From the NCBI GenBank assembly GCA_016178435.1, contig JACOTK010000246.1, forward strand, positions 1 to 7,828: a stretch of DNA of 7,828 bases. Direction: 5' to 3'. Below, piece after piece: positions 1-6,138 of this stretch (positions within the stretch are counted from its first letter, which is position 1; every line of letters begins with the position of its first letter). A program made the position numbers and the translations under genes. Below the pieces are notes generated by a model. The model had not been told where the DNA came from and ran no database searches. It saw only the letters and a list, made by a program, of their open reading frames with translations. This DNA comes from Actinomycetota bacterium (lineage in GTDB: Bacteria; Actinomycetota; Acidimicrobiia; Acidimicrobiales; CADCSY01).

Positions 1-443
1 CCCAGGCCGACGGTGAACGCGCCGCCACGTGGATCGACCATGGGGTCGCCGATCACCATCGCCCCGGCGCCGGAACCCGCGACGACGGCGCCCTCGCCCC
101 ACGCCCCGACGATGGCGTCCCAGAGCGGAGTCGACTTCAACACGGAGCGCAGGTGCAGTGGCGAACCATCCGCCAGGTAGATGAAACGGGCCTTTTGCAC
201 AATCTCCGCGTTGGCCCCGACCAGGGCTTCCCGGCGCTGGAACACGTCGAGACCGATGACCTGAGCCCCCAGTTGGGCAAAGTGCGCGGCCGCCGCCGCG
301 ACCGCACGGGCCGGACGCTCATACGCTGCGGCGGCGGCCAACACGACGACCTCGGTGCCGCCACTTGTCTCCAGCAACCCCTCGTCGAAGGAGCAGCCCG
401 GCTGCCACGCACCTCCACCGATCAGTGCGAGCGGGCCGCTCAC
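1..443 (-). CDS. Peptidase S51 / cyanophycinase-like protein (3' end outside window)
   Basis: The visible 147 residues are the N-terminal part of a class I glutamine amidotransferase-like fold of the S51 (cyanophycinase/peptidase E) type. They begin MSGPLALIGGGAW, a first beta strand with a glycine turn. A strand-helix region EVVVLAAAAAYERPARAV (31-48) follows, then RFIYLADGSP (86-95), then the nucleophile elbow VVAGSGAGAMVIGDPM (120-135). S51 enzymes normally have Gly-x-Ser-x-Gly at the elbow with Ser as nucleophile; here the serine position (125) is Gly. The GTG start at 443-441 overlaps the upstream methyltransferase-like stop as GTGA, so the two are probably translationally coupled. Downstream residues, including any His/Glu partners, lie beyond the left edge. 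Family assignment is fairly sure; substrate is unknown, and the protein may be a non-catalytic homologue. Confidence 0.8.
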   Translation of the reverse strand, partial: MSGPLALIGGGAWQPGCSFDEGLLETSGGTEVVVLAAAAAYERPARAVAAAAAHFAQLGAQVIGLDVFQRREALVGANAEIVQKARFIYLADGSPLHLRSVLKSTPLWDAIVGAWGEGAVVAGSGAGAMVIGDPMVDPRGGAFTVGL

Positions 444-946
444 GATGACGCCCGATTCGTTCGTGATGCGACAACAGCCACACCCTGGACCCAGGGTCGA
501 AGCAGCGGATTCCTCGTTGGCATGGCAAACCTTTCGATATCGGTGATGATGAAGCCGGCACGGCGAATGCATTCGGGCAGGCTGCGCTCGGGATGGAAGC
601 CATCGGTGGAGGTCTGGTGTCCGATCCGGGATGCGGCGAAACCCCAAAGCCCGTGGGTGCAACCGCCGTGGTCGACGAACCACAACCTGCCGCCGGGGGC
701 GAGCGAGGTGCGGACCCGGGCAAGCACCGTGGGAAGCTCGTCGTTCGAGAGCCTGCTGAGCCCACCGACCGAGATGACGCCGCCGAGCGAGCCCGGCGAT
801 GTCCGATCGCCCTCATCCTCAAGGGCACCAAGGGCACCGAGAGGACCGAGGTGACCGAGCACGAGACCGGGGCGCAGGGCATCCACGGCCGCTGCCTCGA
901 GGGCCTCGCCTCTCCTGGCCATTACGGCTCGCTGCACATCACGCAC
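440..946 (-). CDS. Degenerate class I SAM-methyltransferase-like protein
   Basis: A 168-residue protein resembling the C-terminal two thirds of a class I methyltransferase. Residues 70-95 (DELPTVLARVRTSLAPGGRL, then WFVDH) match the helix-LxPGGxL-strand element near motif VI/post-IV in Methyltransf_11-type enzymes. Residues 117-156 (GFHPERSLPECIRRAGF, then ITDIERF and RPWVQGVA) match the usual C-terminal strands. A SAM-binding motif I (hydrophobic-D/E-x-G-x-G-x-G) is not visible. In its place residues 31-42 are four tandem Gly-x-Leu triplets, and the N-terminal region before motif I is very short. Start is GTG 946, favoured because a -10-like element lies 7 nt upstream and could give a leaderless transcript; ATG 922 is the alternative. 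It overlaps the following S51-like gene by 4 nt. It could be a decayed enzyme or a pseudo-methyltransferase; activity is doubtful. Confidence 0.65.
   Translation of the reverse strand: MRDVQRAVMARRGEALEAAAVDALRPGLVLGHLGPLGALGALEDEGDRTSPGSLGGVISVGGLSRLSNDELPTVLARVRTSLAPGGRLWFVDHGGCTHGLWGFAASRIGHQTSTDGFHPERSLPECIRRAGFIITDIERFAMPTRNPLLRPWVQGVAVVASRTNRASS
821..856 (-). repeat. Four tandem 9-bp units encoding Gly-x-Leu triplets
   Basis: On the minus strand the unit is GGTNNNCTN repeated four times (GGTCACCTC, GGTCCTCTC, GGTGCCCTT, GGTGCCCTT); the last two copies are identical. It encodes GHL-GPL-GAL-GAL inside the methyltransferase-like gene, where a SAM-binding glycine loop would be expected. 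The sequence looks like a short in-frame minisatellite that could expand or contract by three residues without a frameshift. Confidence 0.6.
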
Positions 947-967
947 ACCCGGTAACGTAGCGGGCCA
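945..967. promoter_or_regulatory. Putative bidirectional promoter with overlapping -10 elements
   Basis: The 20-bp divergent gap contains GGTAACGTAGC. Read on the plus strand, TAACGT (953-958) fits TANNNT and ends 8 nt before the ATG at 967. Read on the minus strand, TACGTT (959-954) also fits TANNNT and ends 7 nt before the GTG at 946. Neither start has a visible Shine-Dalgarno sequence and there is no room for a 5' UTR, which fits leaderless transcripts as are common in actinobacteria. No convincing -35 box was seen on either side. Inference only. Confidence 0.45.
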
Positions 968-1824
968 TGAGCATCGACAAGGTTGGCATCATCGGTTCAG
1001 GCATCATGGGATCGGGCATCGCGGAGGTGGCGGCCAAGGCCGGTCATCAGGTCGTGTTGCGTTCACGCAAGCAGGAGACCGCCGACGACATGGTCGCGCG
1101 TCTCGGGAAGTCGCTCGACAAGCAGGTCGAGAAGGGCAAGCTCGAGCAGGCCGATCGTGACGCGATCGCCGCTCGGGTGTCGGCGACGTCGGCACTGAGC
1201 GATCTCGGTGACTGCGACCTGGTCATCGAGTCGGTGGTCGAGGATCTCGCCGTCAAGCGCGACCTGTTCGCGGAGCTCGATCGCCTGTGCAAGCCCGAGG
1301 CCATCATTGCCACCAACACCTCGACGTTGCCGGTGGTCGAGATGGCCGTGGCCACCTCGCGGGCGGACAAGGTCTGTGGCATCCACTTCTTCAACCCGGC
1401 GCCCATGATGAGCCTGGTGGAGATCATTCGCCCTCTCACGGCGTCGAACGAGACGATGGCAGCGGCGCTGGCCTTCGCCCAGGGCTGTGGAAAGTCCCCC
1501 GTCGAGGTCGAGGATCGGGCCGGGTTCATCGTCAATGCACTGCTGTTCCCATATCTCAACAACGCCGTGCGCATGGTGGAGAACAGGACCGCAACCAAGG
1601 AGGCCATCGACGCCGCCATGCAGGGCGGCTGCAACTTCCCCATGGGCCCGCTTGCACTGCTCGACCTGGTCGGCCTCGACACGTCGGTGGCAATTCTCGA
1701 CGCGCTCTACGCCGAGTTCCGCGACCCCAACTACGCTGCTGCCCCTCTGCTGCGTCGCATGGTCAGCGCCGGCCAACTCGGCCGCAAGTCAGGCGCCGGC
1801 TTCTACGACTACACCAAGCGCTGA
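967..1824 (+). CDS. 3-hydroxyacyl-CoA (3-hydroxybutyryl-CoA) dehydrogenase
   Basis: A 285-residue single-function dehydrogenase of the Hbd/FadB2 type that interconverts 3-hydroxyacyl-CoA and 3-ketoacyl-CoA, probably acetoacetyl-CoA/3-hydroxybutyryl-CoA. Residues 7-18 hold the Rossmann loop GIIGSGIMGSGI. Ser119 lies in NTST, the catalytic His140 in HFFNP, its partner Glu152 in VEIIRP, and Asn190 in FIVNALL. The C-terminal helical domain (about 186-285) ends in the typical GRKSGAGFYDY. Length is normal for the family. After the second strand the sequence is VVLRSRK (29-35), with Arg-Ser-Arg instead of the acidic residue that usually holds NAD, which suggests NADP(H). The ATG at 967 has no Shine-Dalgarno; the start is fixed by the Rossmann strand and the upstream -10-like element. 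First gene of a plus-strand run; aat begins 20 nt downstream. Confidence 0.93.
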   Translation: MSIDKVGIIGSGIMGSGIAEVAAKAGHQVVLRSRKQETADDMVARLGKSLDKQVEKGKLEQADRDAIAARVSATSALSDLGDCDLVIESVVEDLAVKRDLFAELDRLCKPEAIIATNTSTLPVVEMAVATSRADKVCGIHFFNPAPMMSLVEIIRPLTASNETMAAALAFAQGCGKSPVEVEDRAGFIVNALLFPYLNNAVRMVENRTATKEAIDAAMQGGCNFPMGPLALLDLVGLDTSVAILDALYAEFRDPNYAAAPLLRRMVSAGQLGRKSGAGFYDYTKR

Positions 1825-1844
1825 GCCCGGCCGCATCGAGGTCG

Positions 1845-2525
1845 TTGCCCGTCGAACCACCACCGAGCATCTGGGAGTTCCGCACGACGGATCTCCCGGA
1901 TGCACACGGCGTCGTCGGCGTCGGGGCCGATCTCGATCCGGGCACCTTGCTGGCCGCCTATCGCCACGGCCTGTTCCCCATGCCCGTTCAAGGGCAGGCC
2001 AACCAGGAGATCCTGGGATGGTGGTCGCCTGATCCGAGGGGCATTCTCCCTCTCGACGGCCTCCGAATCAGTCGCTCGCTTCGCCGTTCACGTCATCGGT
2101 TCGAGGTACGGATCGACACCGCCTTCGAGGAGGTCATCGCCGCCTGCGCCGCCCCCGACCGTCCCGGCGGATGGATCAACGCCGACATCCAAAGGTCGTA
2201 CGCCACGCTGCACCGGCTTGGCTGGGCACACAGCGTCGAGGCGTGGGACCGCGACACGAACGCCCTGGTCGGGGGGCTCTACGGCGTGGCCATCGGCGGC
2301 CTCTTCGCCGGCGAGTCCATGTTCCATCGAGCCCCGGACGCCTCCAAGGCCGCGCTGGTGGGGCTCGTATCGGTCCTCGCCGCGAGCGGCCACGACATGC
2401 TCCTCGACATCCAATGGGCCACCCCTCATCTGCGATCACTCGGCGCGGTCGAGGTCGATCGCGGGCTCTACCTCGACCTGCTCGCCAGGGCACTCGACCG
2501 ACCACTGCCGGCTGCCTTTTCCTGA
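1845..2525 (+). CDS. aat: Leucyl/phenylalanyl-tRNA--protein transferase
   Basis: A 226-residue cytoplasmic enzyme that transfers Leu or Phe from aminoacyl-tRNA to proteins with N-terminal Arg or Lys, creating an N-degron for ClpS/ClpAP-type proteolysis. Family landmarks in order: GVGADLDPGTLLAAYRHGLF (25-44), GWWSPDPRGILPL (58-70), GGLYGVAIGGLFAGESMF (143-160), SKAALVGL (167-174) and LLDIQWATPHLRSLG (186-200). Asp188 and Gln190 correspond in pattern to the D-x-Q pair of E. coli Aat, and Glu157 to its substrate-contacting glutamate. The TTG at 1845 is chosen because the protein then begins MPVEPPPSIWEF, as in actinobacterial homologues, and because it is the first usable start after the dehydrogenase stop; GAGG lies only 3 nt before it. 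The frame stays open far upstream inside the dehydrogenase gene, but this extension has no recognisable content. Probably co-transcribed with the dehydrogenase; a functional link is not obvious. Confidence 0.92.
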   Translation: MPVEPPPSIWEFRTTDLPDAHGVVGVGADLDPGTLLAAYRHGLFPMPVQGQANQEILGWWSPDPRGILPLDGLRISRSLRRSRHRFEVRIDTAFEEVIAACAAPDRPGGWINADIQRSYATLHRLGWAHSVEAWDRDTNALVGGLYGVAIGGLFAGESMFHRAPDASKAALVGLVSVLAASGHDMLLDIQWATPHLRSLGAVEVDRGLYLDLLARALDRPLPAAFS

Positions 2526-2580
2526 AGGCTGCGACGAACCCCTCGCGGTCGGCCCTGCGAGGTTGCCTGACGGAGCCTTC
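2524..2580 (+). other. Nested hairpin between aat and ecm
   Basis: The 72-nt gap before ecm contains a perfect 7-bp inverted repeat, GAAGGCT (2524-2530, starting inside the aat stop codon) and AGCCTTC (2574-2580). Nested inside is a perfect 6-bp inverted repeat, CCTCGC (2541-2546) and GCGAGG (2557-2562). The transcript could fold into a stacked stem ending 17 nt before the ecm ATG. No T-run follows, so it is not a standard intrinsic terminator. It could be an attenuator, an RNA-processing or stability element, or chance folding in GC-rich DNA. It is too short for a cobalamin riboswitch. Confidence 0.45.
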
Positions 2581-2597
2581 GCCGCCACGATGGAGGG

Positions 2598-4544
2598 ATG
2601 GCAAAGCACGATCAACCCTGGCTCATGCGGACCTACTCGGGGCACTCCTCGGCCACTGCCTCGAATGAGCTGTACCGCACGAACCTCGCGAAGGGTCAAA
2701 CCGGGCTGTCCGTGGCCTTCGATCTGCCCACACAGACCGGATACGACCCCGATCATCTGTTGGCCCACGGCGAGGTGGGCAAGGTTGGCGTGCCGGTGGT
2801 GCACCTCGGCCACATGAACCAGCTCCTCGACGGCATCCCGCAGGGCGAGATGAACACCTCGATGACCATCAATGCAACCGCGGCGTGGCTCCTCGGCCTC
2901 TACATCGCCAACGCCGAGGATCAGGGAGTCGAGTCGAGTCGACTCCGGGGCACGACCCAAAACGACATCATCAAGGAGTACCTGAGTCGGGGAACCTACA
3001 TCTTTCCGCCTGCCGCGAGCAGACGCCTGATCGTCGACATGGTCGCCTATTGCTCCAAGCACGTTCCGAAGTGGAACCCCATGAATGTGTGCAGCTATCA
3101 CCTGCAGGAGGCAGGGGCCACACCGGTTCAGGAGATCGCCTATGCCCTGGCAACCGCCATCGGCGTGCTCGACGCGGTTCGGGAGTCGGGTCAGGTGGAC
3201 GAGGACCATTTTCCGCAGGTGGTCGGAAGCATCTCCTTCTTCGTCAATGCAGGCATCCGCTTCATCGAGGAGACCTGCAAGATGCGGGCCTTCACCGCCT
3301 CGTGGGACCGCATCTGCCTGGAGCGCTACGGGGTGCAGGACCCGAAGCTCCGTCGCTTTCGCTACGGCGTGCAGGTGAACTCGCTCGGGCTGACCGAGGC
3401 GCAGCCGGAGAACAACGTGCAGCGCATCGTCCTGGAGGCACTCGGCGTCACCCTCTCGAAGAATGCCCGGGCAAGATCACTGCAGTTGCCGGCCTGGAAC
3501 GAGGCATTGGGGCTTCCGCGTCCATGGGATCAACAATGGTCGCTGCGCATCCAGCAGGTGCTCGCTCTGGAAACCGACCTCCTGGAGTACGAGGACATCT
3601 TCGAGGGCTCCAAGGTCATCGAAGCCAAGACGGACGAGCTTCGCGATGCCGCCTGGACCGAGCTCGAGGAGGTGCTCGAGCTCGGTGGGGCCTTCGAGGC
3701 GATCGAGGAGCTCAAGGGTCGACTGGTCTCCTCGCACACCGAGCGCATGCGCAGGCTGGAGTCGGGTGACCTTCAGGTCGTCGGTGTGAACGTGTTCGCG
3801 GAGACCGCTCCCTCACCCCTCGGAGGTGAGGAGAGCATTCTCAAGGTCGACCCCGATGTGCAGGATCAGCTCATCGCCGATGTCAGGGCCTGGCGCGACG
3901 CCCGTGACGCCGACGCGGTCAAGGGAGCCATCGACGAGCTCCGCAGGGTTGCCCGCTCCAGCGAGAACATCATGGGCGCAACGATTGCGCTTGCCCATGC
4001 AGGCGGCACCACCGGCGAATGGGCAGATGTGCTGCGTGAGGAGTTCGGCGAGTATCGGGCTCCGACCGGAGTGTCGGCAGCGGTGGGTCGCCACGGCAAC
4101 TCGCTCGGCGACGTCGCCCGACGGGCCAGGGCTCTGCCCGGGGGCCCGCCCCGCCTGCTGGTCGCCAAACCAGGCCTCGACGGCCACTCGAACGGTGCGG
4201 AGCAGATCGCCGTCGCCGCCCGTGACGCCGGCATGGAGGTCATCTACCAGGGAATTCGCCTCACCCCCGAGCAGATCGCCTCGGTCGCCCGGGATGAGGA
4301 CGTGGATGTCGTGGGGCTTTCCATCCTCTCGGGCTCCCACCTCGAGTTGGTGCCCATGGTGATCAAGCTGCTCCGGGACAACGGTGTGGACGCTCCCGTC
4401 GTTGTCGGAGGCATCATCCCCGAGGAGGACCGTCCCGAACTGCTCGCCGGCGGTGTGGCGGCGGTCTACACCCCCAAGGACTTCGAGCTCACCAGGATCA
4501 TGGACGAGATAACCTCACTGACATCGCAGAATCGCCGACGGTAA
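2598..4544 (+). CDS. ecm: Ethylmalonyl-CoA mutase, adenosylcobalamin-dependent (Ecm/MeaA)
   Basis: A 648-residue B12-dependent acyl-CoA mutase converting (2R)-ethylmalonyl-CoA to (2S)-methylsuccinyl-CoA in the ethylmalonyl-CoA pathway. The TIM-barrel substrate domain occupies roughly 1-490. It carries blocks typical of the Ecm/MeaA branch rather than methylmalonyl-CoA mutase: PWLMRTYSGHSSATASNELY (7-26), GLSVAFDLPTQTGYDPDH (36-53), MNTSMTINATA (85-95), GTTQNDIIKEYLSRGTYIFP (118-137) and YGVQVNSLGLTEAQPENN (256-273). The cobalamin domain (about 516-640) has DGHSNG (528-533) with His530 as lower axial cobalt ligand, SGSH (578-581) and GGIIP (604-608). Both domains are in one chain and length is usual for Ecm. 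The ATG at 2598 is the only start after an in-frame stop at 2568-2570; GGAGGG abuts it with no spacer. A degenerate GGDEF gene follows after 4 nt. Isobutyryl- or hydroxyisobutyryl-CoA mutase are less likely alternatives. Confidence 0.93.
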   Translation: MAKHDQPWLMRTYSGHSSATASNELYRTNLAKGQTGLSVAFDLPTQTGYDPDHLLAHGEVGKVGVPVVHLGHMNQLLDGIPQGEMNTSMTINATAAWLLGLYIANAEDQGVESSRLRGTTQNDIIKEYLSRGTYIFPPAASRRLIVDMVAYCSKHVPKWNPMNVCSYHLQEAGATPVQEIAYALATAIGVLDAVRESGQVDEDHFPQVVGSISFFVNAGIRFIEETCKMRAFTASWDRICLERYGVQDPKLRRFRYGVQVNSLGLTEAQPENNVQRIVLEALGVTLSKNARARSLQLPAWNEALGLPRPWDQQWSLRIQQVLALETDLLEYEDIFEGSKVIEAKTDELRDAAWTELEEVLELGGAFEAIEELKGRLVSSHTERMRRLESGDLQVVGVNVFAETAPSPLGGEESILKVDPDVQDQLIADVRAWRDARDADAVKGAIDELRRVARSSENIMGATIALAHAGGTTGEWADVLREEFGEYRAPTGVSAAVGRHGNSLGDVARRARALPGGPPRLLVAKPGLDGHSNGAEQIAVAARDAGMEVIYQGIRLTPEQIASVARDEDVDVVGLSILSGSHLELVPMVIKLLRDNGVDAPVVVGGIIPEEDRPELLAGGVAAVYTPKDFELTRIMDEITSLTSQNRRR

Positions 4545-4548
4545 CAAC

Positions 4549-5022
4549 GTGTCTCCAACGCTGAACGACCCTGAAAGTGGCCTCCTGAACGGGGATTACT
4601 TTCGCGCCAGCGTCCCGAACCGGGTTGCCACCGCTCGTCGCCTCCTTCGACCACTTTCCGTTGTCCTGATGATGACCGGCGACTCGTCGGCTCGTCCGGC
4701 GCGCTGCATGCCCGAGGAGGCACGCATCATCGCCGAGACGCTCCTGCGCACCCTGCGAGAGTCCGACATTCCGTGTCGTCTCGAGGACGGAGGATTCGGC
4801 CTCATCCTCGAGGACACTCCGGAGAACGGCGCGGTATGGACCATCGAGCGCCTCCGTCGGCTCCTGGTCGACCAGGGCGTCGATCTGACCATCTGGGCCG
4901 GCATCGCCGCCTATCCGGCCCATGCGCTCGAGGCCAACGAGCTCTTGCAGAAAGCACAGCAGGCGCTGGCCAATGCCCTCGAATGGGCACAGTCACGTAT
5001 CGAGGTCGCCATCCCCGAATAG
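4549..5022 (+). CDS. Small stand-alone degenerate GGDEF-domain protein
   Basis: A 157-residue protein that is essentially one GGDEF domain without sensor, receiver or membrane segment. The fold is recognised by DPESGLLNGDYF (7-18, normally DxLTGLxNRRxF), a first strand LSVVLMM (36-42), CRLEDGGFGLIL (76-87, normally RxGGDEFxxLL) and IAAYPAHALEANELLQKAQQ (119-138). The signature is EDGGF (79-83) rather than GGDEF, and the metal-binding Asp of the first strand is replaced, so cyclase activity is not expected. RESD (70-73) lies five residues before the signature, exactly the spacing of the RxxD inhibitory site that binds c-di-GMP in diguanylate cyclases. The GTG at 4549 is 4 nt after the ecm stop and is the only start available, implying coupling to ecm. 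The 3' end overlaps the convergent CoA-transferase gene. A role as a c-di-GMP sensor or structural partner is inference. Confidence 0.75.
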   Translation: MSPTLNDPESGLLNGDYFRASVPNRVATARRLLRPLSVVLMMTGDSSARPARCMPEEARIIAETLLRTLRESDIPCRLEDGGFGLILEDTPENGAVWTIERLRRLLVDQGVDLTIWAGIAAYPAHALEANELLQKAQQALANALEWAQSRIEVAIPE

Positions 5023-6138
5023 GTGATCGAGCTCGGCCAGGATCTCTTCGGTGTCCGCGCCGAGAGGACGTCCCGCCCAGCGAATGGCGCCTGGCGTGGC
5101 CGAGAGGCGGGCGACCAGTCCCTGCATGTGCACACCCTCGACCTCGACGATCGCCTCCCTGGCGGCATAGTGCGGGTCCTTCGCGATATCAGCCATCGAC
5201 ATCACCGGGGCAATGGCTGCTTCGGCCTCGTTGAACACCCGCAGCACCTCCTCGAGGTTTCGGGCACCGATCCAGGCAACCACCAGGGCCTCGAGCTCTT
5301 CGCGGTTCGCGACACGACCCTCGAAGGAGGCGAAGCGAGGATCGTCACCGACACCGATCAGGGACATGACACGGCGAGCGACGGACTCGGCCGACGTCGA
5401 GACGGCGACCCAACGACCGTCGGATGTCCGATAGGTCCCCCGGGGAACCGTGTAGGGAATGCCCGAGCCCATGCGGGGTTGCTCGTAGCCGAAGAGGTGA
5501 TGAGCCGAAGGAAGCGGGCCCATCAGCTGGAAGAGTGATTCGAGCAGGCTCACGTCAACGACCTGGCCCCTGCCGGAGTGCAGGGCAACCATGGTGGCGA
5601 ACGCGCCCACCAATGCCGTGACCTCATCGGTCAGCGCGATGGGGGGAAGCAACGGCGCTCCCTCGGGCTCACCGTTGATGGCGGCAAAGCCGGACATCGC
5701 CTCGGCAAGGGTGGCAAAGCCCGGACGGCGTGCATAGGGTCCGTCCTGGCCGAAACCACTGACCCGAGTGATGACCAGTCCCGGGTTTCTCGCCAGCAGC
5801 ACGTCGGGGCCGAGACCCAGCCGCTCGAGAACCCCTGGCCGGAAGTTCTCGACCAGCACCTGAGCGCTGTCGCACAGCCTCAACATGGTTTCGAGTCCCT
5901 CCGAGGACTTGAGATCGAGGACGATCGTGCGCTTGCCTCGTCCCACCATCTTCCACCAGAGGGAAAGATCGTCACGGGGATCACGCCAACCCAGGTTTCG
6001 GGTCGTGTCGCCACCGTCCGGACGCTCCACCTTGATGACGTCCGCCCCGTAATCCGCCAGATAGCGGGCCGCTCCCGGGCCGGCGACGACGGTGGAGCAG
6101 TCGATGACCCGAATGTCGGCCAGCGGTCCGGGCGCCAT
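4993..6138 (-). CDS. Family III (CaiB/BaiF) CoA-transferase
   Basis: A 381-residue family III CoA-transferase, which moves CoA between a donor thioester and a carboxylic acid through an aspartyl intermediate; substrates are not evident. Family features: PLADIRVIDCSTVVAGPGAA (5-24), YGADVIKVERPDGGD (30-44), GKRTIVLDLKSSEG (68-81), VLVENFRPGVLERLGLG (94-110), SGFGQDGPY (127-135) and PPIALTDEVTALVGAF (165-180), where Asp171 is the expected catalytic aspartate. GRGQVVDVSLLES (189-201) and the C-terminal domain complete the fold. ATG 6138 overlaps the upstream metallophosphoesterase stop as TGATG, with AGGG four bases upstream; a GTG at 6156 inside the upstream gene would add six residues but lacks a ribosome site. 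Last gene of the minus-strand run, its 3' end overlapping the GGDEF gene by 30 nt. Acyl-CoA genes around it suggest a dicarboxylic or branched acyl-CoA substrate (inference). Confidence 0.92.
   Translation of the reverse strand: MAPGPLADIRVIDCSTVVAGPGAARYLADYGADVIKVERPDGGDTTRNLGWRDPRDDLSLWWKMVGRGKRTIVLDLKSSEGLETMLRLCDSAQVLVENFRPGVLERLGLGPDVLLARNPGLVITRVSGFGQDGPYARRPGFATLAEAMSGFAAINGEPEGAPLLPPIALTDEVTALVGAFATMVALHSGRGQVVDVSLLESLFQLMGPLPSAHHLFGYEQPRMGSGIPYTVPRGTYRTSDGRWVAVSTSAESVARRVMSLIGVGDDPRFASFEGRVANREELEALVVAWIGARNLEEVLRVFNEAEAAIAPVMSMADIAKDPHYAAREAIVEVEGVHMQGLVARLSATPGAIRWAGRPLGADTEEILAELDHLFGDGDLDT

Noticed and set aside
153..854. Plus-strand open frame of 233 residues
   Set aside because: Antisense to the S51-like and methyltransferase-like genes, with no family resemblance; the minus-strand frames carry recognisable domains.
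319..882. Minus-strand open frame of 187 residues in another frame
   Set aside because: Arg/Ser/Pro-rich shadow overlapping both real minus-strand genes; no domain.
1047..1776. Two long minus-strand frames opposite the dehydrogenase
   Set aside because: Antisense shadows of a strongly supported gene; GC-rich codon bias keeps these frames open.
1287..1844. Open frame continuous with aat that would extend the protein by 186 residues
   Set aside because: It lies inside the 3-hydroxyacyl-CoA dehydrogenase in another frame, has shadow-like Gly/Arg/His-rich composition, and the aat family starts at MPVEPPPS.
2524..2580. Rho-independent terminator after aat
   Set aside because: The stem is plausible but no T-tract follows, so it is listed as a hairpin of unknown role.
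5023..5538. Plus-strand frame starting right after the GGDEF stop codon
   Set aside because: Lies antisense to the CoA-transferase and resembles no protein; the abutting GTG is coincidental.
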